Notes: generated from the letters alone by a model not told the origin. A stretch of DNA of 64,000 bases from CAVPTL01 sp963708725 (GCA_963708725.1 CAVPTL010000007.1:1-64000); one strand, 5' to 3'; numbered from the stretch's first letter, positions 1-8,127 are shown. Numbers and translations are program-made.

Positions 1-26
1 CATTAGCCGATATCCTGCGTGCCGTT

Positions 27-116
27 GGAGAGGTGGCCGAGTGGCTGAAGGCGCCCGCCTGCTAAGTGGGTCTGGGGGGTAAACCTCCAGCGAGGGTTCG
101 AATCCCTCCCTCTCCG
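27..116 (+). tRNA. tRNA-Ser (anticodon GCT)
   Basis: Class II tRNA. The acceptor stem GGAGAGG (27-33) pairs with CCTCTCC (109-115), with discriminator G at 116. The anticodon stem CCCGC/GTGGG closes a 7-base loop CTGCTAA, placing anticodon GCT at 61-63, which reads AGC/AGU serine codons. There is a long variable arm and a canonical GGTTCGAAT T-loop. The CCA end is not encoded. It ends 6 bases before the stop codon of the convergent monooxygenase gene. Confidence 0.95.
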
Positions 117-122
117 CTTGTG

Positions 123-1673
123 TCAGCCCGTGATCGCGGCGAAGTAGCCGGCGACTCCCCGGGCGTCGTCAAGACTGGTGCGCAGCCCGATGTAGCCGTC
201 TGGTCGCACCAGCACCAGTTCGCCGGTCACTCCCACGCTGTAGCGAGCGGCGATGCGACGGTCGGGATCGGCGATCACCGCATCGAAACCCTCGTCCCCG
301 CCGGCGGCTACCGCCACCTGCCGCACGCCCTCGAGCGCCAGCGGGGTCGGGGTCACGTGCGTGCCGGCGATGTAGAGGGCGGTGTGGTCAACTCCGGCCG
401 CGAGCACGCTGTGCAGGCTCGGTTCGATACCGGGAACGTCGGGGGCGGCATCGCCGGGGCGGGGACCGCCACGATCCGCGCGCCCGGTCGTGACGATCGC
501 GCTGTCGCGATAGGCCACGTCGGTCTCCTCGGTCTGGTCGGCGAGTCGCGACTGGATTGGAGCAAACCCGGTGGCGAAGTGGATCGCGAAGTTCCGGAGC
601 TTTCGCTCGAGCTCGTGGGGCAGCGTTCCGACCGTGGTGATCCTCGTGGTCTGCTTGATCACCCGCGCTGCGACCGGATGGCGCTCGGCTGAATAGCTCT
701 CGAGCAGGGCGGGCGACGCGGTTCCCCGCGAGGCCAGCGCGAGCTTCCAGCCGAGGTTGAACGCGTCCTGCATGCCGGTGTTCATACCCTGACCGCCGGC
801 GGGGCTGTGGACGTGTGCGGCGTCACCGGCGAGAAAGGCCCGCCCGAAGCGGTAGCTGGGCACCTGAGCGTGATGGATCTCGAAGATCGTGATCCAATGC
901 GAGGATTGGAGCGTGATCCCGCCGGCTCGCTGGTCACAGATCTGCTGGAGCTGCTGAAGGGTGGCGTCGACCGGCCCTCCGGACTCGTCGATCTGCGCGA
1001 TCAGGCGCAGCCGACCGCCGACCATCGGGAACACGAGCAGAGGCCCGGCGTTCGCCGAAAAGTAGGAGTGCATCGAGGCGTGGTCGAGGTCGCAGTCGGC
1101 CTCGACATCGCCGAGCAGGAAACGCTCGCCTTTGAACGAGCCGGCGAGTCTGGTACCCACGACGTCACGCACGGTGCTGTGGCTGCCGTCGGTGCCCGCG
1201 ATCCACGATGACACGCAGATCTCCTCGCGACCGTCGGCGTGGCGCAGCGTCGAGCGCACCTCGTGCTCGTCCTGCTCGAAACCGACCAGCTCCACTCCGC
1301 GCTCGATCTCGACGCCGAACTCGGAGAGTCGCTCGGTGAGCACCCGCTCGGTCTCGGTTTGCGCGGTCGAGATCGAGAATGGATACGGACTGTCGACGGT
1401 GTCGAGGGGCATCCGGCCAAGCACCTTTCCGCCGGCATGAAACTCCATCCCCGTCGTATGGATGCCCGAACCCATCACACCGTCGACCGCCCCGATCCGC
1501 TCGAGCATCTCGAGGCTGCGGGCGTGAACGATGATCGCGCGAGACTCATCGGTCGGCGCGGCCAGCTTGTCGATCACGCGCATCGGCACTCCACGGCGGG
1601 CCAGCTCACAGGCGAGCACAAGGCCGACCGGCCCCGCCCCCACAACCACCACCGACACCCGTCCATCACTCAC
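123..1673 (-). CDS. FAD-dependent aromatic monooxygenase (PheA/TfdB, UbiH-like)
   Basis: A 516-residue group A flavoprotein monooxygenase. Such enzymes use NAD(P)H and O2 to hydroxylate an aromatic or polyketide-type substrate in the cytoplasm. The N-terminal FAD-binding GxGxxG is at residues 12-17 (GAGPVG), and the second FAD motif GDAAHVHSPAGGQGMNTG lies at about residue 285, followed by the usual DAFNLGWKLA helix. The C-terminal part has the thioredoxin-like fold expected of the phenol hydroxylase/rifampicin monooxygenase branch. The start is a GTG 7 nt downstream of a TAGCGT hexamer, with no Shine-Dalgarno. The gene stands alone: it converges on tRNA-Ser and diverges from the two-component system, with a 31-base palindrome between. 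The substrate cannot be told from sequence. Confidence 0.85.
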   Translation of the reverse strand: MSDGRVSVVVVGAGPVGLVLACELARRGVPMRVIDKLAAPTDESRAIIVHARSLEMLERIGAVDGVMGSGIHTTGMEFHAGGKVLGRMPLDTVDSPYPFSISTAQTETERVLTERLSEFGVEIERGVELVGFEQDEHEVRSTLRHADGREEICVSSWIAGTDGSHSTVRDVVGTRLAGSFKGERFLLGDVEADCDLDHASMHSYFSANAGPLLVFPMVGGRLRLIAQIDESGGPVDATLQQLQQICDQRAGGITLQSSHWITIFEIHHAQVPSYRFGRAFLAGDAAHVHSPAGGQGMNTGMQDAFNLGWKLALASRGTASPALLESYSAERHPVAARVIKQTTRITTVGTLPHELERKLRNFAIHFATGFAPIQSRLADQTEETDVAYRDSAIVTTGRADRGGPRPGDAAPDVPGIEPSLHSVLAAGVDHTALYIAGTHVTPTPLALEGVRQVAVAAGGDEGFDAVIADPDRRIAARYSVGVTGELVLVRPDGYIGLRTSLDDARGVAGYFAAITG

Positions 1674-1680
1674 CGCACCG

Positions 1681-1686
1681 ACGCTA
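1681..1686 (-). promoter_or_regulatory. Leaderless-type -10 element of the monooxygenase gene
   Basis: TAGCGT on the minus strand, ending 7 nt before the GTG start at 1673. The spacing leaves no room for a leader or Shine-Dalgarno. The -35 position would fall inside the palindrome at 1697-1727, so the palindrome may affect this promoter. Confidence 0.4.
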
Positions 1687-1696
1687 CCACGGCCCG

Positions 1697-1727
1697 TGAA
1701 TAAATGGTGCCTGGCACCATTTATTCA
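1697..1727. repeat. 31-base palindromic repeat, copy 1
   Basis: A perfect odd-length palindrome: a 15-base arm TGAATAAATGGTGCC, central T, then the inverse arm. It lies between divergently transcribed genes, whereas the other three copies (14524-14552, 24980-25010, 37089-37127) lie at 3' ends of genes. The AT-rich tip of the arm stands out from the GC-rich surroundings. Confidence 0.9.
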
Positions 1728-1845
1728 GTGTTGAGCGAGCCTGCTGAGCTGTTTTCGCGGGTGCGCCATCGATCATAAGCGTCATCCGCTAGCGCCGGCG
1801 CGAGATGAGACTCCCCTCACAAGGGCTCCTCATACTTGAGTCAAG

Positions 1846-2526
1846 ATGAACATCATGGTGGTTGAGGACGAGACGCTGATCTTGGATTTTCTGCGACGTG
1901 GTCTCACAGCACAGGGCCACGCCGTCGAAACCGCGTCCTCCGGGGAACACGCGCTGAATCGCTTTGGCGAGCATCGACCCGACCTGGTCGTGCTCGATGT
2001 GAGGCTCCCCGGTATCGACGGCTTCGATGTGCTCAAGACATTGCGATCGGCCGATCCGGCGCTCCCGGTGATCATGCTCACTGCGCGGGGGGAGATTGCC
2101 GACCGCGTCCGCGGTCTCGATCTGGGCGCGACCGACTACCTGGTCAAGCCGTTTGCGTTCGCTGAACTCACCGCCAGGATACGCGCGCACACGCGCCTGT
2201 CCGCCGAGCAGAAGGCGACCACGACCCTCGCCGTCGGCGGTCTCAGCCTCGACTTGCTCACCTGTGAGGCGAGCATGCAAGGACGTATCGTTGATCTCTC
2301 CGCACGCGAGTTCTCACTGCTTGCCTACCTGATGCGGCATGCCGGCCAGGTTCTGTCGAGGCAGCAGATACTCAACGGCGTTTGGGGCTACACGTTCGAT
2401 CCGCGTTCGAACCTCGTCGATGTCTACATCGGCTATCTCCGGCGGAAGCTCTCCCCCGAAGGGTCGTCCCCGATCGAGACAGTTCGGGGAATGGGGTACC
2501 GGCTCGTGCGCCAGCAGGCGCCGTGA
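1846..2526 (+). CDS. OmpR/PhoB-family response regulator
   Basis: A 226-residue two-component response regulator of normal length. The receiver domain occupies residues 1-115: acidic pocket E7/D8, phosphoacceptor D51 in VVLDVRLPG, the T in MLTARG, and the conserved lysine in DYLVKPF. The C-terminal winged-helix DNA-binding domain (about 130-223) ends in the typical NLVDVYIGYLRRKL...VRGMGYRL block. Its stop codon overlaps the GTG start of the histidine kinase by four bases, so the two are translationally coupled. As first gene of a run extending to the ferredoxin at 7.9 kb, it probably regulates that electron-transfer operon, although about 100 bases separate the kinase from the next gene. Confidence 0.93.
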   Translation: MNIMVVEDETLILDFLRRGLTAQGHAVETASSGEHALNRFGEHRPDLVVLDVRLPGIDGFDVLKTLRSADPALPVIMLTARGEIADRVRGLDLGATDYLVKPFAFAELTARIRAHTRLSAEQKATTTLAVGGLSLDLLTCEASMQGRIVDLSAREFSLLAYLMRHAGQVLSRQQILNGVWGYTFDPRSNLVDVYIGYLRRKLSPEGSSPIETVRGMGYRLVRQQAP

Positions 2527-4136
2527 GGCTTGGCCTACCGATCCGGCTGCGCCTTGCACTGGTGTGCGCCGCCTTGGCGGTGGGTATGCTCATCGCCGGT
2601 CTGATCACCGTGTATGTGATCGAGCGTCAACAAGTCCATCGAACGCTCGCCCGCGACGCGCTTCGGGCCGCCCAAGGCCTAGCGACCGTGGGTGAGCCCC
2701 GCGAGCCGCAGACGACCACCACACCGGCCACGTCCGCTCCAACCACGACCCTGCAAACGCAGGATGAGCGGTCGTCCGATACTGGCGAGGGTGAAACGGC
2801 AAGCAACTCCGGCACGACGTCGTCCACTTCGCCCACGACCCGGGCCGGTGGACAGGAGGCAGACGACGCGGAGACCCGGCAGTACCTGCGCGCCCGCGAG
2901 GGGTCGGACCAGCTACTGGCGGTTGTTCCACGACACGGCACCCCGTACACGAACAACAAGCGGGCAACCGCTTTGTGGCACATCCCGCCTTTGAATTCGG
3001 GGCAGGTCCGCAACATCACCGTCGGGGGAGCGACCTACGTCGTGGCCAGCGCCACTCGACCCGGTGGCCAGGTGCTTGCGGCCGTACCGACAACGGAAGC
3101 CGATGCTGGCATCCGGAAGCTTCTGGATGCCATGTTGATCGTTTGCATCATCGGGCTGGTGCCGGCTACCGCCGCGGCCTGGCTCGTGACCCGCTCGGCA
3201 CTGTCTCCCCTTTCTCGCATCGCCCAACGGGCGTCGCGTGTGACGGCCGGTGACCTGTCCGTGCGGATGGGGCCGGTGAGGACTCACGACGAGATCGCCG
3301 ACGTCGCCACCGCAATCGACGGGATGCTCGATCGGCTTGAGGTGTCGTTCGCTGCGCAGCGAAGGTTCGTTCATGACGCATCGCATGAGCTGCGAACACC
3401 GCTCACAATCGCTCGCGGCCACCTCGAAGTTGCCCAACCGCCCGGAGATGCGTCACCAGAGCTCCAGGCCGCGGTTGGGGTCGCGATCGATGAGCTCGAC
3501 CGGATGGGACGCCTGGTGGACAACCTCCTGCGTCTCGCGCGGGCCGACGAGGGCACCGACCACAAACGCACGCCGGTTGATGTCGCGTTGCTCGCCGACG
3601 ACCTCGTCCAGCGATCACTCGTGCTAGGCGATCGCGACTGGCAGGTCCACGCGCCCACCGAGGCGATCGTCGACGGCGACGAGGATGCGCTCAACGAGGT
3701 GCTCTTGAACCTGGTCTCCAACGCGGTGCGTCACACGTCGCAGGCCGACACCATCGACATACGAGTTGCGATACGCGGCGACCGAGTCACAGTCGAGGTG
3801 GCCGATACTGGAGACGGCATCGATCCCGAACTCCTGCCAACTCTATTCGACCGGTTCACGCGGGCAGACTCGGCGCGCAGCCGAGACACCGGTGGGGCGG
3901 GACTGGGGCTCGCGATCTGCCGAGCGATCGTGGAAGCCCACGGAGGCACGATCACAGCCGAAAGCACCCTGGGGAGCGGAGCCACGTTCATGATCGACCT
4001 GCCACGGTCGCACGAACCACCCCGCCGACGCGCCGACGCGGCCGGCCTCGAGGATGCGTCGCGGATGAAAACCCCGGCCATCGACGCGGTTCGGCCAGAC
4101 ACCGGCGAGATTTCGGTTCAGACGCCGAAGAACTGA
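2523..4136 (+). CDS. Sensor histidine kinase
   Basis: A membrane-bound sensor kinase of 537 residues when started at GTG 2523, which overlaps the regulator's stop as GTGA. A longer reading from 2382 would run through the regulator gene and is unlikely. Order: short cytoplasmic start, TM1 (about 10-33), an extracytoplasmic Thr/Ser/Pro-rich sensor region of about 160 residues, TM2 (LLDAMLIVCIIGLVPATAAAW), HAMP linker, HisKA with phospho-His in FVHDASHELRTPLT, then HATPase_c with N box (NEVLLNLVSNAVRH), G1 (DTGDGID) and G2 (GGAGLGLAI). The low-complexity Thr/Ser sensor segment gives no ligand clue. Partner: the response regulator just upstream. Confidence 0.92.
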   Translation: MRLGLPIRLRLALVCAALAVGMLIAGLITVYVIERQQVHRTLARDALRAAQGLATVGEPREPQTTTTPATSAPTTTLQTQDERSSDTGEGETASNSGTTSSTSPTTRAGGQEADDAETRQYLRAREGSDQLLAVVPRHGTPYTNNKRATALWHIPPLNSGQVRNITVGGATYVVASATRPGGQVLAAVPTTEADAGIRKLLDAMLIVCIIGLVPATAAAWLVTRSALSPLSRIAQRASRVTAGDLSVRMGPVRTHDEIADVATAIDGMLDRLEVSFAAQRRFVHDASHELRTPLTIARGHLEVAQPPGDASPELQAAVGVAIDELDRMGRLVDNLLRLARADEGTDHKRTPVDVALLADDLVQRSLVLGDRDWQVHAPTEAIVDGDEDALNEVLLNLVSNAVRHTSQADTIDIRVAIRGDRVTVEVADTGDGIDPELLPTLFDRFTRADSARSRDTGGAGLGLAICRAIVEAHGGTITAESTLGSGATFMIDLPRSHEPPRRRADAAGLEDASRMKTPAIDAVRPDTGEISVQTPKN

Positions 4137-4238
4137 CCTCTAAGAACGGTCTCACCGCCCGCTCACCTGCGGCTCATTACCGGATCCTACGGTGTGGTTT
4201 GGGAGCACGACACCCAAGTCGAACCAAGGAGGAAGGTA

Positions 4239-4625
4239 GTGACTGGCAACTCATCCGTCGCTTTTGCGGCGTTCGCGGCTGGCATACTCGTCGGCGGCGG
4301 CGCATACGCCGCAAAGCATGAGGCTCTGGGCGTCGGAGCATCCACTTCCGCAGATGCCCGCGCCAGGATCGTGCACGAAATACCGCTTGCCACGCATCGC
4401 CACTCAGGCGTTCTGATCTGGCGCCCACCGCACGTCCCGAAGGTGAAGCGCCCCCCGGCCACGGCCGTAATCCCGCCGACACCGACGCTTGTCACCGCCC
4501 CGGCGCCGACGGTCCAGGCACCGGCCCCGACGCCGGTGGCCGCACCCCAGCCCACCACCCCCGCCGCGCCGGTCACACGCACGAGTCCGACCGGTGGAGG
4601 CGACGACGGAGGCCACGATGACTAG
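4239..4625 (+). CDS. Small Pro-rich membrane-anchored protein
   Basis: A 128-residue protein with no family I recognise. The GTG start at 4239 follows a good AAGGAGGAAGG Shine-Dalgarno. An N-terminal hydrophobic segment (about 6-24, SVAFAAFAAGILVGGGAYAA) suggests a signal anchor. The rest is periplasmic-looking, with a His-containing stretch (IVHEIPLATHRHSG) and then a long Pro/Ala/Thr/Val-rich tail ending GGGDDGGHDD. The tail could span the wall or bind metal through His and Asp, which is a guess. Its stop overlaps the start of the next gene, placing it in the ApbE/ferric-reductase-like operon. I see no S/T-G-A-T-type flavinylation motif. Confidence 0.7.
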   Translation: MTGNSSVAFAAFAAGILVGGGAYAAKHEALGVGASTSADARARIVHEIPLATHRHSGVLIWRPPHVPKVKRPPATAVIPPTPTLVTAPAPTVQAPAPTPVAAPQPTTPAAPVTRTSPTGGGDDGGHDD

Positions 4626-5037
4626 CACCGGACTTCGAATCTACACGGCCGTGATCGCGCTCATCTGCGGTGCCGCCATTGTCTGGTCGATTCACCAGAG
4701 CACGTTGGCGGCGTCATGGCAGGCCGACTCGCGATCGTGGCACAGGGTGGCGGCGACCACCGTAGCGCACGATCGGGGCACCGCCGTCCAGATGCAGCAG
4801 CTCGTGGTTCGCTACAACAGGCTAGTGAAACGCACTCGCCGCTCCCAGCGGCGACTGCTCGCCGACGTCCGAAAGCTTCAAAGCAGTGGCGGCACACCGG
4901 CCGTGACGACCCAACCCAGTGGGTATGTGGCTCCGAGCTCGTCCCCGGGAGTCACACCCCCAGCGCCCGCTCCCGTCGCCGCGCCGGCTCCGGTCGCCGC
5001 GCCGGCACCCTCCCCACCCGCCACCCACACCAGCTGA
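4618..5037 (+). CDS. Small membrane protein with coiled-coil and Pro/Ala tail
   Basis: A 139-residue protein of unknown family. The ATG at 4618 overlaps the previous stop, and its own TGA overlaps the ApbE start (ATGA at 5037). It has one N-terminal membrane segment (about 7-26, RIYTAVIALICGAAIVWSIH), a polar segment that may form a helix or coiled coil (VQMQQLVVRYNRLVKRTRRSQRRLLADVRKL), and a C-terminal Pro/Ala/Val tail with APVAAPAP repeats. The architecture parallels the preceding gene (anchor plus low-complexity tail), so the pair may be extracytoplasmic partners of the electron-transfer proteins. No haem, Fe-S or flavin attachment motif is visible. Confidence 0.7.
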   Translation: MTSTGLRIYTAVIALICGAAIVWSIHQSTLAASWQADSRSWHRVAATTVAHDRGTAVQMQQLVVRYNRLVKRTRRSQRRLLADVRKLQSSGGTPAVTTQPSGYVAPSSSPGVTPPAPAPVAAPAPVAAPAPSPPATHTS

Positions 5038-5945
5038 TGACCACGACCGCCCCAGTCACAACACACGCGTGGGAATGGTCCGCAACCGGTACGACGTGGC
5101 GGGTGCTGCACACCGGTGGCGTCACTGCCGCGCTCGCAGCCGCCATCTCCCGGGCCGTTGAGCAAGACGAGGCGCGATGGTCACGTTTTCGGCGAGACAG
5201 CGAGGTCTCGCGGCTGAACCGCGCCGGCGGTCAACCGGTTCCACTATCGCCCGAGACACTTGACCTGCTGGAGGCCAGCATCGATTGGACGCGGCGCACC
5301 GATGGCGTTTTCCAGCCACTCATCGGCGGCATGTTGGTGGCATGGGGATATCGCCGCAGCCTGCTCGAATCGACGCCGTACGCCATCGCCGGCCCGGCCA
5401 AGCGGCGACGCGACGGCCACATCGACCTGAGCCGTCAAGCTGGCACCGCCCGGATTCCACCCGGTGCGCGGCTCGACCTGGGTGGCATCGCCAAGAGCTG
5501 GATCGGAGCGAGAGTGGCAGCCCTGGTGGCCAGCCGCTGTGACGACCCAGCCGTGATGGTCGACGCGGGCGGCGACCTGGTGGCAGTGAGCGGCGACCAC
5601 TTGGTGGCGGTCGAGGATCCCACCGATCCCACGGGCGCCTCCGAGCCGATCGCACATCTTTTGATCGGTGCCGGCCAGGGCGTCGCCACGTCCGGCTACG
5701 GCCGCCGTCACTGGCGCAACGGCGACGGCCGGCTCGCCCATCACCTGATCGATCCAGCCACGGGCGCGCCCGGCCGTCTCACCCACGCCACCGTCGTGAG
5801 CGACGACTCGGTCGCCGCCGACGTGCTGGCCAAGGTGCTGGCTCTCCGTCCAGATCGCATCACCGAGATGTCCGAGGCCGCGACGGTGATGGTCAACGGC
5901 CATGTCGTTACAACCCCGCGATGGGAGCAGGTGGCGACCAGATGA
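5037..5945 (+). CDS. apbE: FAD:protein FMN transferase
   Basis: A 302-residue member of the ApbE family, which transfers FMN from FAD to a Thr/Ser of target proteins, usually outside the membrane. Visible family blocks are LDLGGIAKSWIGARVAAL, the metal-site region VMVDAGGDLVAVSG, ATSGYGRRHW, and HHLIDPATGAPG. No signal peptide is evident at the chosen ATG start (5037, overlapping the preceding TGA). A longer in-frame reading exists but would run back through the upstream gene. The expected target, a protein with an FMN_bind domain, is not visible in the operon. It overlaps the next gene by ATGA (5942). Confidence 0.88.
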   Translation: MTTTAPVTTHAWEWSATGTTWRVLHTGGVTAALAAAISRAVEQDEARWSRFRRDSEVSRLNRAGGQPVPLSPETLDLLEASIDWTRRTDGVFQPLIGGMLVAWGYRRSLLESTPYAIAGPAKRRRDGHIDLSRQAGTARIPPGARLDLGGIAKSWIGARVAALVASRCDDPAVMVDAGGDLVAVSGDHLVAVEDPTDPTGASEPIAHLLIGAGQGVATSGYGRRHWRNGDGRLAHHLIDPATGAPGRLTHATVVSDDSVAADVLAKVLALRPDRITEMSEAATVMVNGHVVTTPRWEQVATR

Positions 5946-6529
5946 TCACATGGGAAGTCGCGCGGGCAAGCGCATTCGTCGCCTTCGTCTGCTACACGAT
6001 CGTGATTGCGTGGGGGATCACCCTCAGCGCCCGCGCTTGGAAGCCGCCCGGACCTCAACTCGCGTATCACCGGTTCGTCGCCTCGCTGGGACTGGTTGCG
6101 GTCGGAATCCACGTCACCAGCCTCATGCTCGATCACTACGCGCGAGTGACGCTGGCATCCCTGGTCGGTCGTGACCCTCGCCCAGGAGTGATGTTCGGCG
6201 CAGCGGCCATGTGGCTCGTGATTGCCCTGCCGCTTTCATTCCGGCTCAAGCAGGCGCGATGGATGACCCAGCGAGCGTGGAGGTCATTGCACTACTTCGG
6301 CTACTCGGTGTGGGCGCTCTCGCTGGTTCACGGCGTGCTCACCGGAACCGACTCACGATCACCCGTCGCACTCATCTGCTACGGGACATCCGCCGCGGTG
6401 GTGGGTGGCGCAGCCTGGTACCGCTGGATGGTGCGACCGGCCCGAATGGCCCACTCCGCGCCACAACCTGCACGGCTGCCTCGTCCCCGGGCCGTCGCAG
6501 CCGTCGAGACCGAAGGGGGAGAGTCATGA
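5942..6529 (+). CDS. Ferric-reductase-like transmembrane haem protein
   Basis: A 195-residue polytopic membrane protein. At least five hydrophobic helices are evident. Two of them carry His pairs with the spacing used for bis-His haem ligation in the ferric reductase/NOX/MsrQ group: YHRFVASLGLVAVGIH (14 apart) and LHYFGYSVWALSLVH (13 apart). This predicts two stacked b haems moving electrons across the membrane. No FAD/NAD domain is fused; the separate flavoprotein that follows could fill that role. Start and stop overlap the neighbours by ATGA, indicating tight translational coupling. The assignment as an electron conduit is family-based; direction and acceptor are unknown. Confidence 0.8.
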   Translation: MITWEVARASAFVAFVCYTIVIAWGITLSARAWKPPGPQLAYHRFVASLGLVAVGIHVTSLMLDHYARVTLASLVGRDPRPGVMFGAAAMWLVIALPLSFRLKQARWMTQRAWRSLHYFGYSVWALSLVHGVLTGTDSRSPVALICYGTSAAVVGGAAWYRWMVRPARMAHSAPQPARLPRPRAVAAVETEGGES

Positions 6530-7659
6530 AGTTCGAGGGCTCGGTGACGGTTGTCGGCAATGGTGTCAGTGGGTATATGTGCGCGCGATCTCTGGCCGCC
6601 GCCGGCGTGCCGGTGACGCTCATCGGGCCCGGGCTCCCCCACGACCGTCCGCCGCTCTCGAAGCGATCCCTCCTAACCGGAAAGCTGCCGCTGCTCGCCG
6701 ACGAGCAGGGTCTGGTCAGCAGGGGCATCACGCACGTCGACGGATTCGTGACACACGTCGATCTCGGCGAGCGGACGGTAACCGTTCAGCCGAGCATCGG
6801 CGGTCTGCTACTCACGGTCGACGCGTCACGGATCGTTTGGGCAACGGGGTTGCGGTATCCCCGACCGCCGGTCCCGGGGCTCGAGTCCGCAGACGAGAAC
6901 TCGAACGCCGTCGGGCTGCGCTCACTCGTGGATAAGCTCCGTGAGCCGGGACGGAGAGTCGTTGTGGTCGGCGCCGGCTTGATCGGAACCGAGACGGCGG
7001 CAACACTGGCGGCCGACCACCCGGTGACGTTGCTGGACATGGTTGACAGGCCGCTGGCCCGGTTCCTGCCCCAGGCATCTGACGCGGCTGGGGCAACTCT
7101 GGAGCGCCTCGGGGTGCGATTTCTCGGTGCATGCATGGTTGATTCGGCGGAGACAGGCCGGGACGGATGGGTCATACACACCTCAACCCATGGCGACCTT
7201 GATTGCGACGTGGTCATTTCCGCGGCAGGGGTTGCGTCCAGCCTTCCGGCCGAACTTTCGGTTGGAACTCCGAAGCCGCTCACCATGGCGGCCGACGAGA
7301 CCCTTCGCGTAATCGGCCATGAACGCGTGTGGGCGTGTGGCGACTGCGTGTCGTTTCCTCATCACCGCTGGGGCCGAATCGCCATACCCCACTGGGATCA
7401 CGCACTGTGGAGCGGGCGCCACGTGGCCGATTCGATTATGGGTTCGCGTGTCGCGTACGCCCGCGACCCCTACTTCTTCAGCGACATCGGCCCAATGAGG
7501 ATCCAGCAGGTCGGACTCGCCGATCGGGCCGTCGAATGGACCGAAGAGCGCGGGCTGCACGTGGGACGAGATCCCTCTGGCCGACCCGCCTGCGTGCTCT
7601 TGCTCGACGCTGCACCACGACTACTCGAAGCCCGCGAACTCATCGCAGGCGCCGCCTAA
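6526..7659 (+). CDS. FAD-dependent ferredoxin reductase-like oxidoreductase
   Basis: A 377-residue pyridine nucleotide-disulphide-type flavoprotein without redox-active cysteines, like ferredoxin/rhodocoxin/putidaredoxin reductases. An N-terminal FAD Rossmann motif (VVGNGVSGYMCARSL), the PPLSKR segment, the NAD(P) motif VVVVGAGLIGTETAATL, and the FAD-binding VWACGDC block are present, followed by a C-terminal reductase domain. It likely passes electrons from NAD(P)H to the small ferredoxin encoded 18 bases downstream, or to the membrane haem protein upstream. The ATG at 6526 overlaps the previous TGA; upstream in-frame sequence is antecedent coding sequence in another frame. Confidence 0.85.
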   Translation: MKFEGSVTVVGNGVSGYMCARSLAAAGVPVTLIGPGLPHDRPPLSKRSLLTGKLPLLADEQGLVSRGITHVDGFVTHVDLGERTVTVQPSIGGLLLTVDASRIVWATGLRYPRPPVPGLESADENSNAVGLRSLVDKLREPGRRVVVVGAGLIGTETAATLAADHPVTLLDMVDRPLARFLPQASDAAGATLERLGVRFLGACMVDSAETGRDGWVIHTSTHGDLDCDVVISAAGVASSLPAELSVGTPKPLTMAADETLRVIGHERVWACGDCVSFPHHRWGRIAIPHWDHALWSGRHVADSIMGSRVAYARDPYFFSDIGPMRIQQVGLADRAVEWTEERGLHVGRDPSGRPACVLLLDAAPRLLEARELIAGAA

Positions 7660-7677
7660 CCACACAAAGGAGACACC

Positions 7678-7869
7678 ATGCTCGTCCACGCCACGATCGA
7701 CCCAGATGCATGCATCGGCTCCGGCGAATGCGTCGCAATCGATCCCGAGGCAGTTGAACTCGACAACCACGGAACCGCCCGCCTGCTGGTCGACCAACTC
7801 GAGAAGACTCGGGCAGAACGTCTCTGTGACGCATGTCCCCTGAGCGCGATCTCGATCCAAGCGCGTTAG
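7678..7869 (+). CDS. Small ferredoxin, 3Fe-4S/4Fe-4S single-cluster type
   Basis: A 63-residue ferredoxin of the kind that serves actinobacterial P450s and reductases. Cluster ligands follow the C-x5-C...C-P pattern: C12, C18 and C53 (CP). An additional C50 precedes the last ligand (LCDACP); whether it adds a fourth ligand is unclear. A Shine-Dalgarno AAAGGAGA precedes ATG 7678. It is the last gene of the electron-transfer run and the probable partner of the flavoprotein immediately upstream. Its length is normal for the family. Confidence 0.88.
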   Translation: MLVHATIDPDACIGSGECVAIDPEAVELDNHGTARLLVDQLEKTRAERLCDACPLSAISIQAR

Positions 7870-7929
7870 CCGGTCGCGATAGGAGGGCGCAACGCGCGTA
7901 GTGAGTTGAGAATCACGCCTACGTTCCGG

Positions 7930-8127
7930 TTACCGTAGGGTGGCCCACCGCGTGTGTGAGTTCCGTGCCCATGGCTCGCAGATGACGTGGCTGGTGTGAT
8001 GTTCACTGACCACCCTCCGAACCTGCCGGCAGTTACCGCAGGTATCGACATCGACGGTGCAACGTTGGACGGGACACCTCACTTGGTCGTCGACGATCGG
8101 TAGATGTACTTCGAGTCGATATCCCAT
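7930..8127 (-). CDS. Small Cys-rich, zinc-ribbon-like protein
   Basis: A 65-residue protein that I do not recognise. Support for a real gene: an AAAGGTGG Shine-Dalgarno 6 nt before the ATG, and a Cys pattern C18-x4-C23-x6-C30-x2-C33, with a further Cys and His residues downstream (HHTSHVIC), which suits a metal-binding knuckle. It points towards the ferredoxin gene from the opposite strand. A redox or metal-linked role with the neighbouring operon is possible but unproven. The C-terminal third (ARNSHTRWATLR) is low in structure and may not be conserved. Confidence 0.5.
   Translation of the reverse strand: MGYRLEVHLPIVDDQVRCPVQRCTVDVDTCGNCRQVRRVVSEHHTSHVICEPWARNSHTRWATLR

Noticed and set aside
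2382..2522. Longer histidine kinase start at 2382
   Set aside because: It runs through the end of the response regulator gene. GTG 2523 gives a natural GTGA overlap and a normal kinase N-terminus.
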